A stretch of DNA of 64,000 nt from Pseudomonadota bacterium (GTDB lineage Bacteria > Pseudomonadota > Alphaproteobacteria > Acetobacterales > Acetobacteraceae). The notes under the pieces are model-generated. The model had not been told where the DNA came from. It did not search any database and worked only from the letters and a program-made list of their open reading frames with translations. Position numbers and translations under genes: made by a program. Of the stretch, positions 36,368 through 46,430 are shown piece after piece (positions within the stretch are counted from its first letter, which is position 1; each line of letters opens with the position of its first letter). The DNA lies in NCBI GenBank assembly GCA_021809435.1, contig JAKBAD010000004.1, forward strand, positions 62,001 through 126,000. The letters run 5' to 3'.

Positions 36368-37192
36368 ATGCCCGTTAAACCCGCCATTGGCCCGGCCACC
36401 AGGCTTTGCATGTCGCTCGCCGCGCGGCCGGGCGTGTTTGGCTCGCGGTTTCATAACCGGCTTTATGAGCTTTTGGGGCTGGATTTTGTCTATAAGGCCT
36501 TCACCACCACCGACCTGCCCGCCGCCATTGGCGGGGTGCGGGCGCTGGGCGTGCGGGGCTGCGCGATCTCGATGCCGTTCAAGGAGGCGGTGATCGCGCT
36601 GCTCGACAGGGTGGATGGCTCGGCCGCCGCGATTGAAAGCGTGAACACCATCGTCAATGATGATGGCCGGCTGACCGGTTATAACACTGATTATATCGCC
36701 ATTGCCCAGCTGCTTGAGCGGGCGGGCATTGACCCCGCCACGCCGTTTTTGCTGCGCGGCGCCGGGGGCATGGCCAAGGCGGTGGCCGCGGCCCTGCGCG
36801 ACCGGGGGCTGGTGAGCGGGCGGATCATCGCGCGTGATGAAACCAAGGGCCGGGCGCTGGCCGAGGCTTACGGGTTTGGCTGGGCGCCGACGCCCCAGGG
36901 GCTGGGCGCGGCGCTGCTCATCAACGCCACGCCGCTGGGCATGAAAGGGGCGGATGAGGCGGTGCTGGCCTTTCCCGAGGCGGCCATCGCGCGGGCGGAG
37001 ACGGTGTTTGACGTGGTGGCCTTGCCGGTGGAAACGCCGCTGCTGCGCGCCGCCCAACAGGCCGGCAAAGCGTGTATTTCAGGCGCCGAGGTCGCCATCA
37101 TCCAGGCGTTGGAGCAGTTTGTGCTCTATACCGGCCAGCGTCCGGCGCCCGAGATGGTGGCCGAGGCGGCGCGTTTTGCCCGCGCGGGGTGA
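36368..37192 (+). CDS. shikimate dehydrogenase-like protein (SDH-L type)
   Basis: 274-residue NAD(P)-dependent dehydrogenase of the AroE fold. The substrate site reads AISMPFKEAV (the catalytic Lys is kept; AroE has NVTIPHKE), followed by ESVNTIVNDDGRLTGYNTDYIA and the dinucleotide motif LLRGAGGMAKAVAAAL. The MPFKE and GAGGMAK forms match the Haemophilus HI0607 SDH-L group, which is only weakly active on shikimate, so a true AroE elsewhere is likely. AGGAG at 36353 is the ribosome site, shared with a five-codon ORF at 36361. It abuts the convergent tonB-like gene. Confidence 0.88.
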   Translation: MPVKPAIGPATRLCMSLAARPGVFGSRFHNRLYELLGLDFVYKAFTTTDLPAAIGGVRALGVRGCAISMPFKEAVIALLDRVDGSAAAIESVNTIVNDDGRLTGYNTDYIAIAQLLERAGIDPATPFLLRGAGGMAKAVAAALRDRGLVSGRIIARDETKGRALAEAYGFGWAPTPQGLGAALLINATPLGMKGADEAVLAFPEAAIARAETVFDVVALPVETPLLRAAQQAGKACISGAEVAIIQALEQFVLYTGQRPAPEMVAEAARFARAG

Positions 37193-37990
37193 TTATTTTT
37201 CGATGATGTAATGCATGGTGGCGTCCACGGTGATGTGGTCGTCCTTGGTGCCGGGCGGGAAGGGCGGCAGCTGCACGCCCCGGAACAGGCCGAGCCAGGC
37301 TTGGTCGAGAAACACCGAGCCCGAGCCGCTGAGCAGGTGCAGGCCGGTGATGTTGCCCTGGCGGTCGACGGTGAATTCGATTTCGACATCGCCTTGCTGG
37401 TTTTGCTCGGCCGCCGCCTGGGGATAATATTTATGCTCATTCACCCATTTATTCAGCGCGGCCTGCCAGTCGGCGCCGATATGGCCCTTGATGGTCAGCT
37501 CAGGCCCGGCCACGGCCTGGGCATCTGACTGGGGCGGGTTGAAATTCATCGCATGGGGGAAATTGGGCTGCGGCGGCTGGGGCATGAGCGGCGAGGCCTG
37601 GCCGAACGACATGCCCTGCATGACCGCGTAATGCGGCGCGGGCGGGGCGCTGCGCACGGGCGGCGCGCTGTGGGCGTGGGGCAAAGGCGGCGCTGGTTTG
37701 GGGCTGGGCGCGGGCTGGGCCTTGGGCGGCGGTGGTGGCGGGGCCGATTGCGCCGGGAGCGGCGGGCCATGCACGGGCGAAGGTGGGGCGGTGGTTTGGG
37801 AGTGGCCGCCATTATCGAGCACCACATCGACGCTGGAGGGGGCCTGGTCCTCGGTCAGTTCGGGGCGCGCGCGCACGAATAAAATGGCCGCCAGAATAAG
37901 GCCGTGCAGAAGCAGCGTCGCCGCCCAGGGCCAGGGGCGGCGGCGTGGTGCGGGGCTCGTCGGGGCCGGGCGTTCGCCCGCCGCCGGCAC
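37193..37990 (-). CDS. TonB-family energy transducer
   Basis: About 265 residues from GTG 37990. Layout: a short cytoplasmic part, one membrane helix WAATLLLHGLILAAILFV, a long proline-rich periplasmic stretch (about residues 65-165) and a C-terminal TonB-like domain (QGDVEIEFTVDRQGNITGLHLLSGSGS). It would couple the proton motive force to outer-membrane transport. No ExbBD or receptor genes are adjacent. No good ribosome site was found; the start is set by the end of the upstream gene at 38025. Confidence 0.82.
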   Translation of the reverse strand: MPAAGERPAPTSPAPRRRPWPWAATLLLHGLILAAILFVRARPELTEDQAPSSVDVVLDNGGHSQTTAPPSPVHGPPLPAQSAPPPPPPKAQPAPSPKPAPPLPHAHSAPPVRSAPPAPHYAVMQGMSFGQASPLMPQPPQPNFPHAMNFNPPQSDAQAVAGPELTIKGHIGADWQAALNKWVNEHKYYPQAAAEQNQQGDVEIEFTVDRQGNITGLHLLSGSGSVFLDQAWLGLFRGVQLPPFPPGTKDDHITVDATMHYIIEK

Positions 37991-38024
37991 CAGGCCAGCG
38001 GGCAGGGCAAAGCCGCGCAGGGCC

Positions 38025-38537
38025 TCAATAGCCGGGTTGCGGCGCCGGCTGATACTCACCCTGGGGCTGCTGGTTGATGATCTGGCCCGACATTGGGTCC
38101 TGTATCGATTCGCCATGGCCGACCATGCATTGCGCGTAGGCCTGGTCATATTGGCGCTGGAGCGAGTCGGCCTGGTTTTGGGTATTGCCGCCCGCCACCG
38201 CCGCGCCGCCGGCCAGGCCCATGCCCGCGCCAACCGCCATGCCCGCCCCCATATTGCCCGAGAGCGACCCCAGCGCCGCACCGGCAATGGCGCCAATGGC
38301 CGTGCCGGCCGCCGCCGTGCCAAGCGAGTTTTGCTGCGATTGCTGGGCGGTTTGCCCGGCTTCGGGGATTTGGCGCTGGGCGTAATATTGGCAATAACTC
38401 TGGTCTTGCTGGAACTGGTTCCAGCTTTTACCGGGGCCGGGATAGGCGGTGATTTGCGGCCGGGTGGGGGTGGCGGCCGTGCAGGCGCCCAGCGCCAGCA
38501 GGGGCAGCAGGGCGAGGCTCAGGGTCTTGCGTATCAT
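38025..38537 (-). CDS. glycine-zipper lipoprotein
   Basis: 170 residues with a lipoprotein signal peptide, lipobox LLALGAC with Cys19. A Gln-rich region contains two Cys (SYCQYYAQ and YAQCMVG), and between them a glycine-zipper stretch (GTAIGAIAGAALGSLSG, then GAGMAVGAGMGLAGG), typical of outer-membrane associated proteins of the OmpA-like/YmgG type. Function unknown. It lies directly upstream of the TonB-like gene on the same strand. Confidence 0.82.
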   Translation of the reverse strand: MIRKTLSLALLPLLALGACTAATPTRPQITAYPGPGKSWNQFQQDQSYCQYYAQRQIPEAGQTAQQSQQNSLGTAAAGTAIGAIAGAALGSLSGNMGAGMAVGAGMGLAGGAAVAGGNTQNQADSLQRQYDQAYAQCMVGHGESIQDPMSGQIINQQPQGEYQPAPQPGY

Positions 38538-38723
38538 CGATCATCTCCTGCGCCGGGGGCGCTTGGTTATGGTCCGTGCGGGCAATTTAGGCCCCGGCAC
38601 GGCGCGGGGCAACGGGCGGGCCGGACTGGTTACGATTCGTAGCCCCCGGCGCCCGCCCGCATGGTCCTCTGATGGCCGTAATGTGATGGAGAATTGCGGC
38701 GAAATCAGGGTGGTGGCCGGGGC

Positions 38724-39863
38724 TTAACCCTCGGCCACGCCCTTGAGGAAATCCTTCACCTTGGCGAAGAATCCCTCATGCTCGGGGCTGCCCGATTTAT
38801 GGACGGCGGCCTCTTTCTCGAATTCCTCGAGCAGCTCGCGCTGGCGGCGGGTGAGGTTTTGCGGGGTTTCCACCGCCACCTGGATGTACATATCGCCGCG
38901 CTGGGTGGAGCGCAGGACCGAGAAGCCCTTGGCGCGCAGGCGGAACTGGTCGCCCGACTGGGTGCCGGGGGTGATTTTGACCTTCGAGATGGTGCCGTCG
39001 ATGGTCGGCACCTCGACCTCGCCGCCCAGGGCCGCCTGGGTCATGCGCAGGGGCACGCGGCAATAAATATTGGCGCCGTCGCGCTGGAAGATGGGGTGCG
39101 GGCGGATGGCGACATGCACATAAAGATCGCCGGGCGGGGCACCGCGCGGGCCGGCCTCGCCTTCGCCCGACAGGCGGATGCGCGTGCCGTCCTCGACGCC
39201 CGCCGGGATTTGCACCGAGAGGGTTTTCTCGCGCGCCACCGTGCCCGCGCCCGCGCAGATACGGCAGGGGTTGCGCACCACCCGGCCCGAGCCGCCGCAG
39301 GTGGGGCAGGTGCGCTCGACGAGGAAGAACCCCTGTTGCGAGCGCACGCGGCCCGAACCGGCGCAGGTGCCGCAGGCCTCGGAGCCATTGGCCTTGTCAG
39401 ACGAGCCCGAGCCGGCGCAGGCATCGCAGACGATGCGGGTGGCGACGCGGACATTGACCTTGGTGCCGGAAAAGGCCTGGGCGAGGTCGATCTCGACGGC
39501 GGCTTTGATGTCGTTGCCGCTTTGCGCCGCGCCGCCGCCGCGCCGGGCCTGGCCGAACATCTGCTCGAAAATATCGCCGAGCCCGCCCTCGAACCCAAAG
39601 CCGCCGCCCATGCCGCCGCCCGCGCCCATGCCGCCATTTTCAAACGCCGCATGGCCGTAACGGTCATAGGCCGAGCGCTTCTGCTCGTCCTTCAGCACGT
39701 CGTAGGCTTCGTTGATTTCCTTGAATTTCTGCTCAGCCGAGACATCGCCCGGGTTACGGTCGGGGTGATAGACCATGGCGAGCTTGCGATAGGCTTTTTT
39801 CAGCTCATCGGCGCTCGCCGTGCGCTCAACGCCCAAAATCGCGTAATAATCCTGTTTGGCCAT
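38724..39863 (-). CDS. dnaJ: chaperone DnaJ
   Basis: 379-residue Hsp40 co-chaperone that stimulates DnaK. J domain with the HPD tripeptide in [11 protein letters not shown] near residue 33, a Gly/Phe linker ([18 protein letters not shown]), four zinc-finger repeats [24 protein letters not shown] and CRICAGAG, and the C-terminal substrate domain. Downstream of dnaK, separated by 90 bases containing a terminator-like hairpin. Confidence 0.97.
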   Translation of the reverse strand: MAKQDYYAILGVERTASADELKKAYRKLAMVYHPDRNPGDVSAEQKFKEINEAYDVLKDEQKRSAYDRYGHAAFENGGMGAGGGMGGGFGFEGGLGDIFEQMFGQARRGGGAAQSGNDIKAAVEIDLAQAFSGTKVNVRVATRIVCDACAGSGSSDKANGSEACGTCAGSGRVRSQQGFFLVERTCPTCGGSGRVVRNPCRICAGAGTVAREKTLSVQIPAGVEDGTRIRLSGEGEAGPRGAPPGDLYVHVAIRPHPIFQRDGANIYCRVPLRMTQAALGGEVEVPTIDGTISKVKITPGTQSGDQFRLRAKGFSVLRSTQRGDMYIQVAVETPQNLTRRQRELLEEFEKEAAVHKSGSPEHEGFFAKVKDFLKGVAEG

Positions 39864-39885
39864 GTCGTCCCTTAAGGTTCAGACG

Positions 39886-39913
39886 AAAATCCCGGAGGCG
39901 AAACCTCCGGGAT
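39886..39913 (-). terminator. hairpin between dnaK and dnaJ
   Basis: Perfect ten-pair stem, arms ATCCCGGAGG and CCTCCGGGAT, loop of five, followed on the minus strand by TTTC. It probably reduces read-through from dnaK into dnaJ or stabilises the dnaK mRNA end. Confidence 0.75.
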
Positions 39914-39953
39914 CCTCAACACTCAATTACACGTTACAAGTCAAGCGCGGGGC

Positions 39954-41852
<1,899 letters not shown>

Positions 41853-42018
41853 TTATACGCTCCTTTGCAGCGGACCAGCCCAGCCCGAAGCACCGGGGCG
41901 GTCCCTTTTTGAGATGCCTAGAATTTAGCCAAACCCCACCGCCGATACAAGGGGAATTTGTCATGGGCGGGGCAGGGGCGCTGACACTTGGCCGCGGCCC
42001 CGGTCGCGGCCTTGCGGG

Positions 42019-42122
42019 CGGCATAAAAAATCCCGCCCCCCAGGGGCGGGATTTTTATGCCGGGTGGGTTCCAAGGGCCTCTCGGCCCTTGGTGGGGTGT
42101 GGGGCAAGGCCCCACGGAAACC
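42019..42122 (-). repeat. half copy of the composite palindromic element, with terminator hairpin
   Basis: Read on the minus strand from the leuA stop: hairpin GTGGGGC/GCCCCAC (42099-42115), then arms CCAAGGGCC/GGCCCTTGG (42071-42092), the shared linker GGAACCCACCC, then a central hairpin at 42019-42062 with arms of about 19 bases that ends in a T-rich run. This matches the left half plus centre of the elements at 16741, 30258 and 54913; the right half is absent. The last hairpin is a strong intrinsic terminator for leuA. Confidence 0.8.
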
Positions 42123-43697
42123 TTACGCCGACAGCGCCTCGGGCACGGAGCGCGTGCGCTTGGTGATGAGTTTGTTGAGCGCGTGGATATAGGCGCGCAC
42201 GGCGGCGACGATGGTGTCGGTATCCGCCCCCTGACCATTGACGGTCTTGCCGTCCTCTTCCAGCCGCACGGTGCATTTGGCCTGGGCGTCGGTGCCCTCG
42301 GTCACGGCGCCGACGGAGAACAGCAGCAGGCTGGCGGTGTGGGGGAAGATGGCGTGGATGGCGTTGAATGCCGCGTCCACGGGGCCATCGCCGCGTTCAT
42401 CGGCGGTTTTGGTCTCGCCGTTCACGCTCAGCTCCAGCAGGGCGCGGGGCTTGTCCTTCGAGCCGGCCCAGACTTCGAGGGAGACGAATTTGATGGTCTC
42501 GTTCGAGCGCATCACCTCGTCATCGACCAAGGCCACGATGTCCTCATCATAGACGATCTTCTTGCGGTCGGCCAAATCCTTGAAGCGCTTGAAGGCGTCG
42601 TTCAAGGCATTGTCGCCGATTTCGGCGTAGCCCAGCGAGGTCAGCTTGTCGCGGAAGGCCGCGCGCCCCGAATGCTTGCCCATGACCAGCGAGGTTTTCT
42701 GCCAGCCCACGCTCTCGGGCGTCATGATCTCGTAGGTGGCGGCGTTTTTCAGCATGCCATCCTGATGGATGCCGGATTCGTGGGCGAAGGCATTGCGCCC
42801 GACGATGGCCTTGTTGGGCTGGACATCGAAGCCGGTGATGGTGGCCAGCAATTTCGAGGTGCGCAGGATGCGCGTAGTCTCGATATTGTGGTGATAGGGG
42901 TTGGCGTCCGGCCGGGTGCGGATGGCCATGACGATTTCCTCGAGCGCGGCATTGCCCGCGCGCTCGCCGATGCCGTTGATGGTGCACTCGATTTGCCGCG
43001 CGCCGCCCTGCGCGGCGGCCAGCGTGTTGGCCACGCCCAGGCCCAGATCGTTGTGGCAATGGGCGGAGAAAATAACACGCTCGGCGCCGGGCACGCGCGC
43101 GCGCACGGTGGAGAAGATGCGCACCATGTCCTCGGGCACGGCGTAGCCCACCGTGTCGGGGATATTGATGGTGGTGGCGCCGGCCTTGATGGCGGCCTCG
43201 ACGCAGCGGCACAGGAAGTCGATATCCGTGCGGGTGCCGTCCTCGGCCGACCATTCAACGTCGTCGGTGAAATTGCGCGCCAATGTGACCGAGCTGGTCA
43301 CGGCCTCCAGCACCGCGTCGGGCTCCATGCGCAGCTTATATTTCATGTGCAGCGGGCTGGTGGAGATGAAGGTGTGGATGCGCTTGCGCTCGGCGCCCTT
43401 GATGGCCTCGCCGGCCTTGGTGATATCGCCCACCGCGGCGCGGGCCAGCCCCGCCACCACCGGCCCCTTGGCGATGGCCGCGATTTGCTGCACGGCCTCG
43501 AAATCGCCCGGCGAGGCGGCGGGGAAGCCAGCCTCGATGACATCGACGCCCAAAGCCGACAGGGCTTCTGCCATGCGCAATTTCTCGTCCAGATTCATCG
43601 AGAAGCCGGGGGATTGCTCGCCGTCGCGCAAGGTGGTGTCGAAGATGATGACGCGCTGATCGTCGATGGTGCCGAAATTCGGGTGGATGATGGACAT
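42123..43697 (-). CDS. leuA: 2-isopropylmalate synthase
   Basis: 524 residues; condenses acetyl-CoA and 2-oxoisovalerate, the first step of leucine synthesis. The HMGL-like TIM barrel has IIFDTTLRDGEQSPGFSMN near residue 18, HCHNDLGLGVANTLAA (metal-binding HxH) and GIGERAGNAALEEIVMA; the C-terminal LeuA regulatory domain binds leucine for feedback inhibition. AGGA lies eight bases before the ATG. A leucine-rich leader peptide and alternative hairpins lie upstream, suggesting attenuation. Confidence 0.97.
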   Translation of the reverse strand: MSIIHPNFGTIDDQRVIIFDTTLRDGEQSPGFSMNLDEKLRMAEALSALGVDVIEAGFPAASPGDFEAVQQIAAIAKGPVVAGLARAAVGDITKAGEAIKGAERKRIHTFISTSPLHMKYKLRMEPDAVLEAVTSSVTLARNFTDDVEWSAEDGTRTDIDFLCRCVEAAIKAGATTINIPDTVGYAVPEDMVRIFSTVRARVPGAERVIFSAHCHNDLGLGVANTLAAAQGGARQIECTINGIGERAGNAALEEIVMAIRTRPDANPYHHNIETTRILRTSKLLATITGFDVQPNKAIVGRNAFAHESGIHQDGMLKNAATYEIMTPESVGWQKTSLVMGKHSGRAAFRDKLTSLGYAEIGDNALNDAFKRFKDLADRKKIVYDEDIVALVDDEVMRSNETIKFVSLEVWAGSKDKPRALLELSVNGETKTADERGDGPVDAAFNAIHAIFPHTASLLLFSVGAVTEGTDAQAKCTVRLEEDGKTVNGQGADTDTIVAAVRAYIHALNKLITKRTRSVPEALSA

Positions 43698-43732
43698 GAT
43701 TCTATCCTGCTATGCCGTTGGGTTGGGTTTTT

Positions 43733-43809
43733 GGGGCATTCCCCTGAGCGGCGGGCGCGGCGGCTAGGGCACGCGCGGAAGAGACTTATCGCTCAGGGGC
43801 GGATAAGTC
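43733..43809 (-). promoter_or_regulatory. candidate leucine attenuator
   Basis: Three pairings that cannot all form at once on the minus strand: GACTTATC/GATAAGTC (43802-43809 with 43783-43790), CCCCTGAGCG/CGCTCAGGGG (43790-43799 with 43741-43750), and GGGG/CCCC (43741-43744 with 43733-43736). The first arm overlaps Leu and Ile codons of the leader peptide. No strong T-run follows, so the control may act on translation or through Rho. Confidence 0.55.
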
Positions 43810-43846
43810 GAAGGAGCAGCCCGGCAAGGATGGGGGCGGTGGCCAT
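43793..43846 (-). CDS. leuL: leucine-rich leader peptide upstream of leuA
   Basis: Seventeen-codon ORF encoding MATAPILAGLLLRLIRP, with five leucines, three of them consecutive. It ends 95 bases before leuA's start codon and its 3' part overlaps the first arm of a set of alternative hairpins. Ribosome stalling at the Leu codons when charged tRNA-Leu is scarce would alter folding. The upstream ribosome site (GGTG) is weak. Confidence 0.6.
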   Translation of the reverse strand: MATAPILAGLLLRLIRP

Positions 43847-43929
43847 GGCACCGAGATAAGGGGTTTTGGGCGCGCATGCAAGCGGTTTGCAGGATAGAGA
43901 CGGCTGGCATGCGCGCCGGGAGCGGGGGG

Positions 43930-44895
43930 TCAGGGCGTGCGGGTGAGCTCATAAAGCGAGACGGCGCCGGCGGCCGAGACGTTGAGGCTCTCCATGCCGC
44001 CGGGCATGGCGAGCGAGCATAGCTCGTCGCAGGTTTCGCGGGTCAGGCGGCGCATGCCCTCGCCTTCCGAGCCCAGCACCAGCGCCACGCGCCGGCCGGC
44101 GAAGGATTCGGCGCGCAGGCGGGTGGGCGCCTCGCCCGCCAGCCCGACCACCCAGAACTCGGCGGCCTTGAGCGCCATGAGCGCGCGCGAGATGTTGACG
44201 ATGCGCAGCAAAGGAATGGCTTCCAGCGCGCCCGAGGCGGCTTTGGCGAGCGCGCCGGTTTCCTCGGGGGCGTTGCGGTCTTGGGCGATGACGCAGCAGG
44301 CGCCAAAGGCCTGGGCCGTGCGCATGAGCGCGCCAACATTGCGGGGGTCGAAAATCTGGTCGAGCACCAGCACCGGGCCGGGGCGCTTCAGGGCCTCTTG
44401 CAGGGCGGGGGCGGTGAGCTGGTCGGTGAGCAGGGCGATGCCCTGATGCACGATGCCAGAGCCCGGCTTGGCGCCCAGTATCTGGTCGATTTTCTCACGC
44501 GGGGCGATTTCGGGCGGGACCGGCCAGGGGGCGGGGCATTCGGCGGCCAGCGCGGCCTGGGCCTCTTCGGTGATCACCAGCCGGCGAAAGCGCCGATGCG
44601 GGTTTTGCAGCGCCGCGCCCACCGCATGCGTGCCGTAAAGCCACACCGCGCCATGGGGGGCCGGCGCCGGGCCGTGCCCGCCGCCCCGGCGCTCGCCCCG
44701 CTCGGGGCGCTCGGGCCGCTCACCGCGCTCACCCCGCTCGGGCCGCGCGCGCGGCTCATCGGCCATTGGCTTAGGCCCGCGCGCGGGCTCGCGGTGCCCG
44801 CGCGCGGGCTGGGCACCCGGCTGGCCGGGGTGCGCGTGGCGGGGGCGGTCATCGGCGTGGCGGGGCTTGCCGGCATGGGGGCGCTTTTGGGTCAT
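43930..44895 (-). CDS. rlmB: 23S rRNA 2'-O-methyltransferase, RlmB/TrmH family
   Basis: 321 residues of the SPOUT superfamily. The C-terminal half has the trefoil-knot motifs VLDQIFDPRNVGALMRTAQAFG, LALVLGSEGEGMRRLTRETCDEL and IPMxGGxESLNVSAA in the form AMPGGMESLNVSAAGA. A small substrate-binding domain (about residues 80-155) precedes it. The first 75 residues are a low-complexity Arg/Glu/Pro/Gly-rich tail with PERGER repeats. RlmB methylates G2251; other TrmH-type targets cannot be excluded. Confidence 0.88.
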   Translation of the reverse strand: MTQKRPHAGKPRHADDRPRHAHPGQPGAQPARGHREPARGPKPMADEPRARPERGERGERPERPERGERRGGGHGPAPAPHGAVWLYGTHAVGAALQNPHRRFRRLVITEEAQAALAAECPAPWPVPPEIAPREKIDQILGAKPGSGIVHQGIALLTDQLTAPALQEALKRPGPVLVLDQIFDPRNVGALMRTAQAFGACCVIAQDRNAPEETGALAKAASGALEAIPLLRIVNISRALMALKAAEFWVVGLAGEAPTRLRAESFAGRRVALVLGSEGEGMRRLTRETCDELCSLAMPGGMESLNVSAAGAVSLYELTRTP

Positions 44896-44963
44896 GGGCT
44901 GTCACTATCCTCGTGAAGATGCGTTGACAACCAACGCGGGATCGGCCAAAGGGTCGCCCCATC

Positions 44964-45049
44964 GGAAGGGTGCCCGAGTGGCTAAAGGGGACGGACTGTA
45001 AATCCGTTGGCGTGCGCCTACGTTGGTTCGAATCCAACCCCTTCCACCA
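44964..45049 (+). tRNA. tRNA-Tyr (GTA)
   Basis: Acceptor arms GGAAGGG and CCCTTCC, A discriminator and encoded CCA. Anticodon arm ACGGA-CTGTAAA-TCCGT with anticodon GTA, a long variable arm as in class II tRNAs, and T arm GTTGG-TTCGAAT-CCAAC. Its G34 is a target of the queuosine pathway encoded at 30.4-34.1 kb. Confidence 0.97.
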
Positions 45050-45223
45050 AAATCATCTTCAAATACGATCATTCCCAGCCTCTGGCGCGGTCTTCCCGCG
45101 CGCCGATGCTGGTCTCGGCGCGCGAGCTGGCCCCCCAGAGCGAATTTGGGCGCGCGCATGAAAGGCTTGGCTGGCGGGGTGGGGTTTACTACCCCCCGGC
45201 TCTTGACGTAACGGTGGGCTCAC

Positions 45224-45297
45224 GCGGGTGTAGCTCAATGGTAGAGTCCCAGCCTTCCAAGCTGGCTGTGCGGGTTCGATTCCCGTCACCCGCTCCA
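45224..45297 (+). tRNA. tRNA-Gly (TCC)
   Basis: Acceptor arms GCGGGTG and CACCCGC, T discriminator, encoded CCA. Anticodon arm CCAGC-CTTCCAA-GCTGG with anticodon TCC; T arm CGGGT-TCGATTC-CCG. Confidence 0.97.
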
Positions 45298-45440
45298 AAT
45301 GCCCCAAAATTCACGCCATCCGCCCCCTTGTGCGGGCCAGGCAATAAAGCTAGAGGCACGAAAAGAGGTCGCCGGTTGCCGGTGACACTTGACAGCAGGC
45401 GCGCCAGAGTGTGGAAGGCGTTCTCCTAGCTGGTACGGAT

Positions 45441-45517
45441 AGGGGCGTAGCTCAATTGGTTAGAGCGCCGGTCTCCAAAACCGGAGGTTGAGAGTTCGAG
45501 ACCCTCCGCCCCTGCCA
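45441..45517 (+). tRNA. tRNA-Trp (CCA)
   Basis: Acceptor arms AGGGGCG and CGCCCCT, G discriminator, encoded CCA. Anticodon arm CCGGT-CTCCAAA-ACCGG gives CCA. A TTGACA at 45389-45394 may be the -35 of a promoter for this tRNA with secE-nusG, the -10 is not clear. Confidence 0.97.
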
Positions 45518-45565
45518 TCCTTTTCCAGCAAATTTGTGTTTCAGTCCGTTTTTCGGAGTTCGGCT

Positions 45566-45760
45566 TTGGCGTTCGACCTGGTGAAATATATGCGCGACGT
45601 GCGCGCCGAGGCGGCGAAGACCACTTGGCCCTCGCGCAAGGAAACCGTGCAAACCACGGCGCTCGTGCTTTCCCTCGTCGTCATTGCCGCGCTCTTCTTC
45701 CTGGCGGTGGATGAGATCATCGGCGCGCTCATGCGCTGGCTGTTCGGCGTCGGGGCATAA
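45566..45760 (+). CDS. secE: preprotein translocase subunit SecE
   Basis: 64-residue inner-membrane protein clamping SecY in the Sec translocon. VRAEAAKTTWPSRKETVQTT is the SecE amphipathic signature, followed by one membrane helix (LVLSLVVIAALFFLAVDEII). TTG at 45566 is taken as the start because GGAG lies seven bases upstream; no ATG gives a full-length protein. Between tRNA-Trp and nusG, the classical order. Confidence 0.94.
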   Translation: MAFDLVKYMRDVRAEAAKTTWPSRKETVQTTALVLSLVVIAALFFLAVDEIIGALMRWLFGVGA

Positions 45761-45770
45761 GGAATTACCC

Positions 45771-46304
45771 ATGGCCAAGATGCGCTGGTATGTGCTGCAC
45801 GTCTATTCAGGCTTCGAGAAGAAGATCTCGCAGCAGATCAAGGAACAGGCCGAGCAGAAGGGCTTCGCCGATCATATCGGCGAGATCGTGGTGCCCGCCG
45901 AGGAAGTGACCGAGGTGCGCCGCGCCCAGAAGGTGAACACCGAGCGGAAATTCTTCCCCGGCTATGTGCTCATCAACATGGTGATGACCGATGACACCTG
46001 GCATCTGGTCAAGGATATTCCCAAGGTCACCGGGTTTTTGGGCAACCGCCACAAGCCTACCCCGATCACCGACGCCGAGGCCGAGCGGATCATGAAGCAG
46101 AGCGCCGAGGGCGCCGAGACTCGCCGCCCCGCCGTCACCTTCGAGGTGGGCGAGCAGGTGCGTGTCTCCGATGGGCCGTTCACCTCGTTCAATGGCGTGG
46201 TCGAGGATGTGGACGAGGAAAAGAGCCGCGTGAAGGTGATGGTGTCGATTTTCGGCCGCCCCACCGCGGTCGATCTCGAATACAGCCAGGTCGAAAAAAT
46301 CTAA
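45771..46304 (+). CDS. nusG: transcription antitermination factor NusG
   Basis: 177 residues. N-terminal NGN domain RWYVLHVYSGFEKKISQQIKE with KFFPGYVLINMVMTDDTW, and a C-terminal KOW domain VGEQVRVSDGPFTSFNGVVEDVDEEKSRVKVMVSIFGR. It binds RNA polymerase and links it to Rho or the ribosome. AAGGA precedes ATG 45771, ten bases after secE. Confidence 0.98.
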   Translation: MAKMRWYVLHVYSGFEKKISQQIKEQAEQKGFADHIGEIVVPAEEVTEVRRAQKVNTERKFFPGYVLINMVMTDDTWHLVKDIPKVTGFLGNRHKPTPITDAEAERIMKQSAEGAETRRPAVTFEVGEQVRVSDGPFTSFNGVVEDVDEEKSRVKVMVSIFGRPTAVDLEYSQVEKI

Positions 46305-46324
46305 CCCGCGCCGTCTCGCGCGCC

Positions 46325-46357
46325 AAAACGCCGCCCGGCCCCGCCCGGCGGCGTTTT
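46325..46357 (+). terminator. nusG intrinsic terminator
   Basis: Stem with arms AAAACGCCGCC and GGCGGCGTTTT, loop of 11, continuing into T6; 20 bases past the nusG stop. Confidence 0.85.
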
Positions 46358-46430
46358 TTGTTGGGGCGCCCGGGCTTGCTTTTTCCGCGCCAAACGACAA
46401 TGTCGGGGGCGGTCACTCCATAGGGTCAAC

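Noticed and set aside
41940-41975. RpoH promoter or CIRCE element upstream of dnaK
   Set aside because: CTTG is present on the minus strand, but spacing and the -10 part do not fit, and no CIRCE dyad was found.
42057-43859. Long open frame (600 codons) opposite leuA
   Set aside because: Antisense shadow of a GC-rich gene; its translation is Gly/Ala/His/Asp-rich with no recognisable domain, and it runs through the palindromic repeat.
45201-45206. TTGACG as a promoter for tRNA-Gly
   Set aside because: The matching -10 box would fall inside the tRNA gene.
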